64,000 bases of DNA, from contig NZ_JH815206.1 of assembly GCF_000296465.1 (NCBI RefSeq), forward strand, positions 358,200 through 422,199, read 5' to 3'. The notes under the pieces were generated by a model. The model was not told the origin of the DNA. It searched no databases and saw only the letters and a program-made list of their open reading frames with translations. Shown piece after piece: positions 19,181 through 28,113 of this stretch. This DNA is from Barnesiella intestinihominis YIT 11860. GTDB taxonomy: Bacteria > Bacteroidota > Bacteroidia > Bacteroidales > Barnesiellaceae. How positions within the stretch are numbered: position 1 is the stretch's first letter; every line of letters begins with the position of its first letter. Made by a program: the position numbers and the translations under genes.

Positions 19181-20041
19181 TCATTCACCTCGATATGAGG
19201 ACGGAGATTGTCCGGTATTTTGTTTAAAAAATTTGCCGAAGAAAGATTGATTGGCAAAGTTCAGTTCTTCCGAAATTTCTTGGATACTTAGCGTCGTGGT
19301 TTTTAGGAGTTGCTTGGCGGCCATAATAACGACGTCGGAAATGATCTCGTGAGCGGTCTTGTGACTTAATTGCTTGATGACCGAGGATAAATGCTTGGGC
19401 GATATACAGAGTTTATCGGCATAAAAATCGACGCTGCGATTTTCTTTATAATGCTGGGTAAGCAAGGAGAGAAACCTCCATAGAATATCTTCTTTACGGG
19501 ATATTTTCAATTTCTTGCGTTCTACCCGTATGGCAAACATTTGGTTTAACTCCAAGATGAAAGCAGAAATAAGAGAACGTATGATCGCATAGTTTACGTG
19601 GGCCTCGTATCTGTTTTGTATCAGACGAAAATAGCCTTCGACCACTATCGACTCATTCGCTGAAAGGGACGTATGCGGGTGTCTGGCGATATAGGTACTT
19701 AACGAGAAAATGGTTTCCAAGTCCAAAAAAGCATTTCTTTCTTTGGGCGAATGTTCTCTCATCGAGAGATAACGTGCCTGAAAGTCGCTGCTCGTTTTTA
19801 TCGGTTTCCAAATCGTGTTGGGGTAGAGGAACGCGATACTACCGGGTTCGAGTACATATTCTGTAAAGTTCAGTTGCACGGTTTTACAACCTCGGGTACA
19901 TAATACGATCGTAAGTTTGTCGGAAGATGTGAGTAATGTATTATCCTCGGAAGAGGAAGCGGGCCTTTCAAAAGAAAGTAGAAAATGTTCCTGCGTTTGC
20001 GGATTTAGATTCGTATCCGTAGATTTTGGAGGCATTTGCAT
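19181..20041 (-). CDS. AraC-family transcriptional regulator
   Basis: A 286-residue regulator. The N-terminal half resembles an AraC cupin-type effector domain. The C-terminal 100 residues hold two helix-turn-helix motifs: DFYADKLCISPKHLSSVIKQ, and then IQEISEELNFANQSFFGKFF ending in the family signature KQNTGQSPSSYR. It precedes the GH2 beta-galactosidase by 50 nt on the same strand and has its own promoter. Control of that galactosidase is the simplest reading, though the effector is unknown. Confidence 0.9.
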   Translation of the reverse strand: MQMPPKSTDTNLNPQTQEHFLLSFERPASSSEDNTLLTSSDKLTIVLCTRGCKTVQLNFTEYVLEPGSIAFLYPNTIWKPIKTSSDFQARYLSMREHSPKERNAFLDLETIFSLSTYIARHPHTSLSANESIVVEGYFRLIQNRYEAHVNYAIIRSLISAFILELNQMFAIRVERKKLKISRKEDILWRFLSLLTQHYKENRSVDFYADKLCISPKHLSSVIKQLSHKTAHEIISDVVIMAAKQLLKTTTLSIQEISEELNFANQSFFGKFFKQNTGQSPSSYRGE

Positions 20042-20069
20042 ATGGTATCCTTCATAAAGTCAATACGGA

Positions 20070-20101
20070 CAAAGATAAAAATTTTATCTGAATCGGACAA
20101 C
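20070..20101 (-). promoter_or_regulatory. Promoter upstream of the AraC regulator gene
   Basis: CAAAGATA at 20070-20077 is TATCTTTG on the minus strand. A near match to the -33 element (CAAC, GTTG on the minus strand) lies 20 bp further at 20098-20101. Confidence 0.55.
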
Positions 20102-20150
20102 CCGATATGGGCGATTCGCTTAAATTAATATTAAGAATTTGAGAGACATA

Positions 20151-20189
20151 AAAGAAAGAGTTTCCTGAATTTCAGGAAACTCTTTCTTT
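20151..20189 (-). terminator. Terminator of the type IX secretion operon
   Basis: An 18-bp stem (AAAGAAAGAGTTTCCTGA with its complement) is followed on the minus strand by TTTCTTTTATG. It lies 39 nt past the gldN stop codon and separates that operon from the AraC gene. Confidence 0.85.
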
Positions 20190-20227
20190 ATATACAGCAA
20201 CTCAATTCGGTTATAGTTTAGTGTCGT

Positions 20228-21337
20228 TTAACGGGTTCGGCGAACGGAGCGTACGGGGGCAGCAGATGATTTTTGCTGTTTCGGCTGTTTTTGCTTTTTT
20301 ACTTTTGCCTCTTTTTGTTTTTTTGCCCGTGAAGAACGAGCGGTGCGGCTTTTCTCTTTCTTTTGTTTGTCATTGTCGAGCGTTTCTCCGTTTTCTTTTG
20401 CTTCTTTGGCCGCTTGCTCTTCTTTGGCTTTCGCTATTTCTTCGGGGGAGGGAACCCATAGATTTTCATTAAAGTTTTTCAGTTGTTTTTCTATGCTGTC
20501 TTGTGCTTGTTTCCGAATGGAGTCATTGGGATACATTTGCATGAGCGACTGGTTCCGCAGGTTTTGGGTTTTGTAGATTTCCCCTTCGTACATTCGCATT
20601 TGGAAGTAATCGTCGTAGTTGTATTGCTGTACGTTGTTTTCGTTGCTCGCCAAGATGTATTGGCGTGCGATGTAGGGGCGTATGTCGTTGTATTTAACCC
20701 AGAACATGGGGTATTTGACTGCTTCGCCTCCGAAGTCGCCCGTACGGTGAAGTACCGGGCAGATGGCCTCGATGGACGGTTTTACCTGCGAGGTGCGGCG
20801 GTCGAATATCCATTTTTCCAAGATATAGTAGGAGAGTACCTCGTTGGAGGGTATATCGCTTTCTTCTACCGTGAAGCGGGGATTCTTCTCGGAGTATCCT
20901 TTTGCCGGGGCATACAGAATATGGAAGCGGTCGAACATTTCTTTTACTTTGATGCGATATTCGTCGGTGAATATTTCTCGTCCGTCGAGGTATTCGTATG
21001 CCGGTATCTGGTTGTTCGCCAAAAGTTTCATGACAATTCTGAAAAGATTCTCCTGATTTTCGGTGGACTCTTCGGGATAATAGAGCGGCATGTTTTTTTC
21101 TTTGTTCAAGTCGATTTGCCGATAGATTACCCTCATCCACGGAATGTCGGCATCCGATGCATCCTGAGTGTCATAAAGCGATTGAGCCCGGACGCTGAGT
21201 TGGTTGCTTGTCTTTTTCGAGTCATCGGTATCGCTTTTTTTGATTACTTGTGCATGACTCCCTATTGCCGACCATAGCAGGCAGAGGGTCAAACAGCTTT
21301 TTATCAGGGTATTCATATTTGCTGAATTATATTTCAT
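20228..21337 (-). CDS. gldN: Type IX secretion system protein GldN
   Basis: A 369-residue exported protein, with a signal peptide ending near SAIGSHAQ. GldN (PorN) forms periplasmic rings with GldK beneath the outer membrane of the type IX secretion apparatus. The family features are visible: SDADIPWMRVIYRQIDLNKE with its charged flank, and the YSEKNPRF and VLHRTGDFGGEAVKYPMFWV segments. The tail is long and basic (Lys/Arg/Gln-rich, about 320-369), which is unusual in length. An internal ATG at 21316 would also give a complete signal peptide. The TAAGG just before 21337 favours the longer form. It is the last gene of the porP/sprF-gldKLMN operon. Confidence 0.92.
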   Translation of the reverse strand: MKYNSANMNTLIKSCLTLCLLWSAIGSHAQVIKKSDTDDSKKTSNQLSVRAQSLYDTQDASDADIPWMRVIYRQIDLNKEKNMPLYYPEESTENQENLFRIVMKLLANNQIPAYEYLDGREIFTDEYRIKVKEMFDRFHILYAPAKGYSEKNPRFTVEESDIPSNEVLSYYILEKWIFDRRTSQVKPSIEAICPVLHRTGDFGGEAVKYPMFWVKYNDIRPYIARQYILASNENNVQQYNYDDYFQMRMYEGEIYKTQNLRNQSLMQMYPNDSIRKQAQDSIEKQLKNFNENLWVPSPEEIAKAKEEQAAKEAKENGETLDNDKQKKEKSRTARSSRAKKQKEAKVKKQKQPKQQKSSAAPVRSVRRTR

Positions 21338-21344
21338 ATTGGCC

Positions 21345-22913
21345 TTAGTTTACAATTACTTCGATAGGTGACAGATCGCGTTCTATACCATCGGGGCCGA
21401 CGGCGCGGACTCTCGATATATAGAACCGTTTTCCTCTCGATAGTCTGCGGAACGAATCTTTCTGTCGTTGAGAGAAATTGGCTCCGTCGGAAACCTCGGG
21501 AATCGCATTTCCCATAGAGTCGAAAAAGACCGTTTCAAATCGCAGTACCCGATAGGTGACGTTTAACAGGTCGTCGTCGATTGCGGCTTGAATACCGGGC
21601 GCAGAAAGCAGTCGTGTTTTGGGGAAAGGTTTCCCTCCTTTGTATTTTTGTTCGTAACCGTTTGCATCTTTATAGGCGATGAATGGCATAGGGTCGGGGA
21701 GTTGCCGTACCCGGAACTGAGTGTTGGCGACTGTTTGCGCCCGCCCGTCCATTGTGGCGGTTACGGTTATTACCGCGTCTTGTCCTACTTTCGCCGGTTT
21801 GGCTATCCAGTTGTCTCCTTGACGGGTGAGAGTGCCGTTCGTCATCGTAGCTTGAATGGCGTGATTGGGGATGCCGGGAACCGATATGCTGATAGGGTTA
21901 CCGATACCTGCATACAGAACGTTCATCAAGGTTGCCGATATGGTCGCACTCGGCTCTACCACGGTGTAGGACGAAGAGAATTCGTGACGGGTCATGGAAC
22001 CGTCACCGCGCGGAACTTCGAGATAGCCTTGAAAATCGAATATTCCGGTGCTTCCACAGACGAATTCATATAGGCCGTTGTTTTCGGGAGGGAGTTGTTT
22101 CCCGTTGATGTATATGGCCGGTCGCTGGGTCGTATCGATGGCTGCCAGAACGATGTTGGCACTATATTTCCCGCCTCTCATAATGTTTTTCGAATTGGGA
22201 ATAACGAACGCGTTCAACTGGTTGACACGTACGTCTCCTTCGTCGATGTTATTGATGAGGGTGTGCAGCGCTTCGCTTTCGGCATACCGCACGTCGCTCT
22301 GTATTTTTGTCAGAATGGTTACGGCGGCGATTACCGGCATATTTTCGAACAGCGTCGTTTCCCACATGGAGGGGGCTTGGGTTCTGTTGCCCGAGTGAAT
22401 GGTGGTCGAAAGGTAGTTTTCGATCGCTGCTCTTTTGATGGAGTCGGTCATGAGACTGCCGATGAGATTGCGGTAGTCGTCTATCTCCTTTCTCAATTTC
22501 ATTCCTTGCTTTTGGGCGGGGGACAACATGATGTATGACGCTGCTTCGAGGTCGTCCTGATGTTCGATATTATTTACATCGCCGTCTTTACCGTCGGCTT
22601 TCTTGACGATTACGTTTTTCAGGGAGTCGATGTAGTCGTATAAGAGGGCGGTCTGTTTTTTTACTTCCAGCGATTTTTTGTACCACGGTCCTCCTTTTTC
22701 GGGATTCTGACTATTGAAGTCGGCCAGTTTTTGGTAGAGGACATCGTTTTGCAGCGAAGCATTCGAGGTAGACCTTTCCAATCCGTCTTCAACTTGCTTG
22801 AATCCGTTGAGTACATCGGACGACACGTTGAGGGCCAGCATGGCAGTGAGGACGATATACATGAGGTTTATCATCTTCTGCCGGGGTGTAAGTCTGTTGT
22901 TATTCGATGCCAT
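21345..22913 (-). CDS. gldM: Type IX secretion system motor protein GldM
   Basis: A 522-residue protein with one N-terminal membrane helix (MINLMYIVLTAMLALNVS, about 14-31) and a long periplasmic part. With GldL it forms the proton-driven motor that powers type IX secretion, with GldM as the shaft crossing the periplasm. The length is close to that of known GldM/PorM proteins. The helical-bundle first domain is followed by repeated beta domains, including the VRQLPDPMPFIAYKDANGYE segment typical of the family. It sits 3 nt after gldL and 7 nt before gldN. Confidence 0.95.
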   Translation of the reverse strand: MASNNNRLTPRQKMINLMYIVLTAMLALNVSSDVLNGFKQVEDGLERSTSNASLQNDVLYQKLADFNSQNPEKGGPWYKKSLEVKKQTALLYDYIDSLKNVIVKKADGKDGDVNNIEHQDDLEAASYIMLSPAQKQGMKLRKEIDDYRNLIGSLMTDSIKRAAIENYLSTTIHSGNRTQAPSMWETTLFENMPVIAAVTILTKIQSDVRYAESEALHTLINNIDEGDVRVNQLNAFVIPNSKNIMRGGKYSANIVLAAIDTTQRPAIYINGKQLPPENNGLYEFVCGSTGIFDFQGYLEVPRGDGSMTRHEFSSSYTVVEPSATISATLMNVLYAGIGNPISISVPGIPNHAIQATMTNGTLTRQGDNWIAKPAKVGQDAVITVTATMDGRAQTVANTQFRVRQLPDPMPFIAYKDANGYEQKYKGGKPFPKTRLLSAPGIQAAIDDDLLNVTYRVLRFETVFFDSMGNAIPEVSDGANFSQRQKDSFRRLSRGKRFYISRVRAVGPDGIERDLSPIEVIVN

Positions 22914-22916
22914 GTG

Positions 22917-23909
22917 TTATTTTTGTTCGGTGTCGTCTTTCGGTTTTTCGGGCATTTCCACGGGAGCTCCTCCCATAGGTCTGTACATGTTGATGGTCAT
23001 TGCCGTGATCATCTTTTCGTAAACCGAATTGAGTTGCTGTATATATTGTGTCATTTTTTCGGTTGCTTCGCAATAACGGGAGCTATCGGAAGCGGAGCGT
23101 TCGTACATGTCGCGAATGTTTTTCAGCCCGTTGTTTACACGGTCTATATTATCGAGTTGCGAACTGATGCTCTTCAACTGTATCTCATAGATGGTATTCA
23201 ACCCACTGATGTTACGGTTGAGCGTTTCCATACCCGAAACATATCCTTGCGAGGTGTCGGATATTCCTTCGGAGTTTTCCGTGATGTTGCGGTAAGATTG
23301 CAAGAGGGTGTTCGATACGGCGGTGAGGCTCTCGGTCGCACTCCTTAATTGTTCCATCTGTTCGGCTATACCGGAGAGTTGGGTGAGGTATTGTTGGGTT
23401 GCATCTGTCAGTTCTGCCATACGCGAAAGTTGATCGGCGGCAGCCGACATTTTTTGAATACTATCGGTGAGGCTTTGCGTGTCGGCATCGCTTAAATTGA
23501 GGCCTTCGGGTATTCCCACAGCTCTTTTGGCATCGGACGGGGTGACATCGGAGTAGTTCCCTCCGTTACTACCTCCGCCTTTGCCGTTTCCACCGATAAT
23601 GACGGTTCCTTTCCCTCCTGAAAATTCGGGCCGGTCTTCGGGGTTTTTACTATTTAGTACGGGAAAAACTTCTTCCCAATGATATGTTTTCGGGGGAGTG
23701 TCGAAGGCGGATAGAATGAACATGAGCACTTCTGTTCCCATACCGATAGAAAGCAAGAGACTGCCTCCGGGGAGGTGCAGGATTTTGAACAGAGCACCCC
23801 AGATTACAATCGCAGCGCCTATACTGTATGCGAAATTGAAAAATCGTTGTCCTTTATCGCTGGATAAGAACTTTTCAATACTGTTTTTATATCTTTTGTA
23901 TTTTCCCAT
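22917..23909 (-). CDS. gldL: Type IX secretion system motor protein GldL
   Basis: A 330-residue inner-membrane protein. The start at MGKYKRYKNS is chosen because the longer frame runs back into gldK. Two membrane helices lie at about 21-40 (FFNFAYSIGAAIVIWGALFK) and 47-67 (GGSLLLSIGMGTEVLMFILS). A long cytoplasmic coiled region follows, with many Gln, Ser and Asn residues. GldL anchors the motor: five copies surround two GldM helices and a membrane-embedded Glu (here in GTEVLMF) carries the protons. It is flanked by gldK and gldM in the expected order. Confidence 0.94.
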   Translation of the reverse strand: MGKYKRYKNSIEKFLSSDKGQRFFNFAYSIGAAIVIWGALFKILHLPGGSLLLSIGMGTEVLMFILSAFDTPPKTYHWEEVFPVLNSKNPEDRPEFSGGKGTVIIGGNGKGGGSNGGNYSDVTPSDAKRAVGIPEGLNLSDADTQSLTDSIQKMSAAADQLSRMAELTDATQQYLTQLSGIAEQMEQLRSATESLTAVSNTLLQSYRNITENSEGISDTSQGYVSGMETLNRNISGLNTIYEIQLKSISSQLDNIDRVNNGLKNIRDMYERSASDSSRYCEATEKMTQYIQQLNSVYEKMITAMTINMYRPMGGAPVEMPEKPKDDTEQK

Positions 23910-23941
23910 GATCCTTGGCTTGGTTTTATCGGGTTTTGATA

Positions 23942-25357
23942 TTATCTTTTTGCTTTTGCGAATCCGATTTGAGAGCGAACGCAACGGAATCCGATATAGG
24001 ATCGTTGTTCGTTTTGGTATTCCCACATGCGGATATCGGAACGAATGAAGTTGGAAACGTCTTTCCACGAACCGCCCCGGACTACTTTGCGTTTCATGCG
24101 GTAGGGGTCTTCTTTGGCCGCATTATATTTGTATTCGGGGTTAAGGTCGCTGGTGTTTTGCGATACGGCTTCGGTATAGGCTGTCGAAGTCCATTCCGAT
24201 ACGTTACCGGCCATGTCGTATAATCCGAACTCGTTCGGGGAATAGGAGCCTACCGGCGAAGTGATGAGGTTTCCGTCTTTCACGTAATTCCCGTCATCGG
24301 GCTTGAAGTTGGCATAGAAACACCCTTTTTCGGCCATAGGCAGGTTACCTGTCCACGGGAATTTGTTCTCATTTTTCCCGGCTCTTGCCGCATATTCCCA
24401 TTCGGCTTCGGTGGGAAGTCTGTAAGGTTCGATAACAACGGCGTTACGTCCCACCGAACCTTTCAAGAGCGCGGTGCGCCAAGCGCAGAATGCGTTTGCT
24501 TGTTCCCACGAAACCCCTACGACCGGATAGTCGTTATAGCCGGCATGGGAGAAATAAAGTCTCACGTATGGCTCGTTGTAGGCATTCTCGAAGTCGTTTA
24601 CCCACACGGTGGTATCGGGGTAGATATTGACGATGTAGGTATTGAGGAAGTCAAACTCGCTGCCTAACGGCCGTGTGATGGTCTCGCGAATGATACGCCC
24701 GTCTTCGTCGATATATGCGGTATCTTTGGATATCATTACGATTTCATCGTAGTCGGGGGTATGGTCGGTGTTGAGGTCACGGCGTGCCGGGTCGAGACGA
24801 TTCTTCCGTTTGGATGCCTCGGTGTGGTCGAAGATCTCGTAGCGGTAGTTCATTTGGGTGGCATCGAGTTGGCGTTCTCCCGTAATGGGGTTAATTCTGT
24901 ACACGCTTTCGATGGCTCGCGCTTCGTCTTCATTGGGATTTCTCCACGGAATGGCTTTATCCCAATTCAACCGAGGCTTGATGGGGTTTCCCTCCCGGTC
25001 TTCTTCGATTTTGAACACTTCGTTGCCTCCATAGGCGGGATCGGCGAGGCGTTCCCGAATGATAGAGTCGCGTACCCAGAATACAAATTGTTTGTATTTT
25101 GAGTTGGTGATTTCTGTTTCGTCCATCCAGAAGGCATCGATAGAGACAGCCCTCGGTTCTTGTTGTGTTCCCCAAATACTGTCCTTCTCGGCCGGTCCCA
25201 TTTTATAGGATCCACGAGAAATGAGAACCATACCGTAGGGTGTAGGCTCATTCCATGCCGTACCTCCGACACCTGTAACTTCACCGCTATGGCGCGACGA
25301 AGGTGCGCATGCTGCGACGAGAATGGCAAGGGTGATATACACGATTATCTTTTTCAT
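23942..25357 (-). CDS. gldK: Type IX secretion lipoprotein GldK (sulfatase-modifying factor fold)
   Basis: A 471-residue lipoprotein with lipobox VAAC near residue 17. It has a formylglycine-generating-enzyme fold, with family segments GMVLISRGSYKMG, FWMDETEITNSKYKQF, YPVVGVSWEQANAFCAWR, LPTEAEWEYAAR, YDMAGNVSEWTS and VVRGGSWKD. GldK (PorK) has this fold but works as a structural ring protein with GldN at the outer membrane, and is not an enzyme. Position between the PorP/SprF gene and gldL fixes the call. Confidence 0.94.
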   Translation of the reverse strand: MKKIIVYITLAILVAACAPSSRHSGEVTGVGGTAWNEPTPYGMVLISRGSYKMGPAEKDSIWGTQQEPRAVSIDAFWMDETEITNSKYKQFVFWVRDSIIRERLADPAYGGNEVFKIEEDREGNPIKPRLNWDKAIPWRNPNEDEARAIESVYRINPITGERQLDATQMNYRYEIFDHTEASKRKNRLDPARRDLNTDHTPDYDEIVMISKDTAYIDEDGRIIRETITRPLGSEFDFLNTYIVNIYPDTTVWVNDFENAYNEPYVRLYFSHAGYNDYPVVGVSWEQANAFCAWRTALLKGSVGRNAVVIEPYRLPTEAEWEYAARAGKNENKFPWTGNLPMAEKGCFYANFKPDDGNYVKDGNLITSPVGSYSPNEFGLYDMAGNVSEWTSTAYTEAVSQNTSDLNPEYKYNAAKEDPYRMKRKVVRGGSWKDVSNFIRSDIRMWEYQNEQRSYIGFRCVRSQIGFAKAKR

Positions 25358-25360
25358 AGG

Positions 25361-26308
25361 CTACATTATGCGTATGCTTTTGTGTTTATTTTTATTTTTA
25401 TCGGACAGGTCGAGTTTCAAACTGTATCCGAGAAATACTTCGTGGCTTCCGCTACTGGCTTTTACAATGGCCGATACCGGGTAGTCGTAGGCATATCCCG
25501 CTATAAAGTTTTTATATTCCGCACCTATCATAAATATACATGCGTCTTTCCAGCGATATGAAAGGCCTCCCCAGAACAGTTTGTTGTATTTTACACGGCA
25601 GGATAACTCGTACTGCGTGATGTTGAGGTTGCTTTTCACCATCATGGAGGGCTGCACTTCATATAACGTGTTTTTAATGGGAATATTGCTCCCGGCGATA
25701 AAATAATAGGATCTGCCGATGTATGTTTCGTATTTGTCTTCAAAGGTGATCGATGGCTCGTTGAGGTGTGAGACCGAAATTCCCGCATAGAACCACGGGT
25801 GGGTGTACCATGCCCCGAAAGACATATCGAACGACATGCCTTGCAACTCGGTAGTGGGGATTCCGTCGTCGGTGGCTTGATGGTAATCGCTCGTGGGTAT
25901 GCTGACTTGTGTGCCGTCGAAACGTTCGTCGAGCATTCCCAGTTGTATGCCGAGGCTGAGTACTCCTTTCCATAATTTGATTTTGAAGGCATATTGCGCT
26001 CCTAAAATCAGATGGGAGTATAGCCCTTCGGTTTCGGAAGTGACGACCAGTCCTACTCCGTGGTTCTGTTTCAAGAATTTGAAAGGCATGTCGCCTGTCA
26101 CGAAATAGGTTTGAGGGGCTCCCGGCATACCTATCCATTGTTGCCGGGTGGAGGTGAGTATGTTGAGCTTGTCGGAACTTCCCGCAGCTGCCGGATTGTA
26201 ATAGCCGGGCAGAGCCCAGTATTGGCTGAACTGCGTATCAATCTGAGCCTTTGCTGTGGCAAAGACCAAACAACACAGGGTTAGAATAACGATTCTTACA
26301 ATCTGCAT
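25361..26308 (-). CDS. PorP/SprF-family outer membrane protein of type IX secretion
   Basis: A 315-residue outer-membrane barrel protein starting at MQIVRIVILT, with a signal peptide ending near TAKAQ. The family hallmark QFSQYWALPGYYNPAAAGSS follows directly. The rest alternates short beta strands and turns, ending in a C-terminal barrel strand near the stop. PorP/SprF proteins help anchor type IX machinery or adhesins at the surface. It is the first gene of the operon and lies 3 nt before gldK. Confidence 0.92.
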   Translation of the reverse strand: MQIVRIVILTLCCLVFATAKAQIDTQFSQYWALPGYYNPAAAGSSDKLNILTSTRQQWIGMPGAPQTYFVTGDMPFKFLKQNHGVGLVVTSETEGLYSHLILGAQYAFKIKLWKGVLSLGIQLGMLDERFDGTQVSIPTSDYHQATDDGIPTTELQGMSFDMSFGAWYTHPWFYAGISVSHLNEPSITFEDKYETYIGRSYYFIAGSNIPIKNTLYEVQPSMMVKSNLNITQYELSCRVKYNKLFWGGLSYRWKDACIFMIGAEYKNFIAGYAYDYPVSAIVKASSGSHEVFLGYSLKLDLSDKNKNKHKSIRIM

Positions 26309-26476
26309 ACTCTCTTTTCCAGACTTTTCGGGGGTACACACCGAAGTCCGGATATTTATAATAACTGAAAATAGCCTTTAAAATTGTTTGACACAACTGT
26401 TTTCGGATGCGAAATTACGAAAAGAGAAAATATATGAGTGCTTTTTCGCTCCGAAAAATGCGAGACCCGTCCCGCA

Positions 26477-26507
26477 GAGCTTATCTTGTTCACAAAAAGA
26501 TAAGCTC
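26477..26507. other. Hairpin in the divergent region between the type IX operon and the polysaccharide operon
   Basis: An 11-bp perfect inverted repeat (GAGCTTATCTT with its complement, 9-nt loop) overlaps the palindrome CTCGATCGAG and a run of six T. It lies in the 350-bp gap between two divergent operons, upstream of both, so an operator or leader structure is possible. The rest of the gap holds only candidate promoters. Confidence 0.4.
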
Positions 26508-26593
26508 GATCGAGTTTTTTGCTTTCGACTTTCATTATCTTTGGATAAGATAGGCTGCGGTTCGGTATTGTCAAATTGAAAACTACGTTTTCA

Positions 26594-26625
26594 TTTGCCA
26601 CTACACTCACCTTTCGCTATCTTTG
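26594..26625 (+). promoter_or_regulatory. Promoter of the surface-polysaccharide operon
   Basis: TTTG at 26594-26597 and TATCTTTG at 26618-26625 are 20 bp apart, and the first gene starts at 26659. A second TATCTTTG lies at 26536-26543. Confidence 0.7.
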
Positions 26626-26658
26626 TGGAGCAGAAGGTTATCGACTTTCACTTAGCTG

Positions 26659-28113
26659 ATGGAGGAGAATTTGAAGAGAAAGACGACGAAGGCGCTCGTG
26701 TGGAGCACGGCCGACAAGTTGGGACAGCAGTTGTTCTATCTTGTCACCGGTATTATTCTCGCTCGTCAACTTTCTCCTGAGGATTATGGCAAGGTGGGGG
26801 TTCTCACGATATTTATCGCCTTGTCGGGGATATTGATCGACAGCGGTTTCTCTTCGGCTTTGATTCGGAAAAAGGAGGCTACTCAGGCCGATTACAGCAC
26901 GGTGTTTTATGTGAATGTGGCGATCAGTTGCGTGCTGTATGGATTGTTGTATGCAGCAGCACCTTATATAGCGGTGTTTTTTAAGGTCCCTGATTTGATA
27001 TATATCTGCCGGATTTTGTTTCTCGTGATTCCGTTGAATGCGCTTTCCCTCATACAGCAGACTTTGTTGTTGAAGCATTTCAAGCTCTCTGTGAGCGCTC
27101 GTGTCAATTTGTGGTCGTTGGGTATCGCTTCGGTCGTCGCCATTGCGATGGCTTACGGCGGTATGGGAGTCTGGTCGTTGGTGGCTCAGACGCTCGGTCT
27201 CTCGTTTTTCAGGGCTGTTTTTTTCTGGGTGTTTAACGACTGGCGTCCCCGATGGATATTTCGCATGGCTTCGTTGCGTGAGTTTTTCGGATATAGTTCC
27301 AACTTGGTCGTTTCGGGTATTATCAACAATGTGTTTAACAAGATATATCCCATTATCATCGGTAAGTTTTATGGCATGACGCAGACCGGCTACTATACTC
27401 AGGCCGACAAGTATCAGGATATAGCTTCTTCGCTTATCAGCAATATATTCCGTTCGGTCGCTTTCCCTGTTTTCTCAAAGGTGCAAGACGATTTGCAACG
27501 GTTGAAACGGATTTGCCGGAAGAATGTGCGGGCCATTGCGTTTTTCATTTTTCCTATCATGCTGTTGATGGTCGTCGTTTCATATCCGCTCATATCGATC
27601 ATGTTGAAAGAGCAATGGGTTCCGTCCGTGCCGTATTTCCGCTTGCTTTGTTTTTCGGGAATATGCTCTCCGTTTATTATTTTGTTTTTCGATTTGTTCA
27701 ATAGTCTGGGCTATTCCCGGCTGAATTTACAACTGGAAATCGGGAAAAAGATTTATTTGTTTGCGGGTATCGCTTTGTTTTATTCTTCGGGCATTTTGTG
27801 GCTGATAGGGTGGTGGATTTCTTATTCGGTGTTGTCTCTGGCGGCTTCGATCTTTTTTGCCCGTCGCTTTCTTGGATATGGTTTCGGGGAGTATGTGAAA
27901 GATATTTTTCCGTATTTTATCTTGGCGTTGGCGTCGGCGATACTTTCGTGCGGTGTTTATCTGCTTTTGCCGAGCGATTTGTGGCGGTTGTGTCTTGTCT
28001 CGGTCGTTTATGTCGTTTTGTATTTGGGCGGAGCATACATGTTGAAATTGGAGATGTTGCAGGAGATGCTGTCGATGTTGAAGAGTCGTGTGAAGAGAGG
28101 AGGTGAAGCGTGA
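26659..28113 (+). CDS. Polysaccharide flippase (Wzx/MOP family)
   Basis: A 484-residue integral membrane protein with about 12-14 hydrophobic helices. The N-terminal motif TTKALVWSTADKLGQQLFY and the following QLSPEDYGKVGVLTIFIALS are typical of lipid-linked oligosaccharide flippases. It would carry undecaprenyl-linked glycan units across the inner membrane. It is the first of five genes that overlap or nearly touch, the others being three glycosyltransferases and an acetyltransferase, so the unit probably builds one surface glycan. No polymerase gene is recognised in the run. Confidence 0.9.
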   Translation: MEENLKRKTTKALVWSTADKLGQQLFYLVTGIILARQLSPEDYGKVGVLTIFIALSGILIDSGFSSALIRKKEATQADYSTVFYVNVAISCVLYGLLYAAAPYIAVFFKVPDLIYICRILFLVIPLNALSLIQQTLLLKHFKLSVSARVNLWSLGIASVVAIAMAYGGMGVWSLVAQTLGLSFFRAVFFWVFNDWRPRWIFRMASLREFFGYSSNLVVSGIINNVFNKIYPIIIGKFYGMTQTGYYTQADKYQDIASSLISNIFRSVAFPVFSKVQDDLQRLKRICRKNVRAIAFFIFPIMLLMVVVSYPLISIMLKEQWVPSVPYFRLLCFSGICSPFIILFFDLFNSLGYSRLNLQLEIGKKIYLFAGIALFYSSGILWLIGWWISYSVLSLAASIFFARRFLGYGFGEYVKDIFPYFILALASAILSCGVYLLLPSDLWRLCLVSVVYVVLYLGGAYMLKLEMLQEMLSMLKSRVKRGGEA

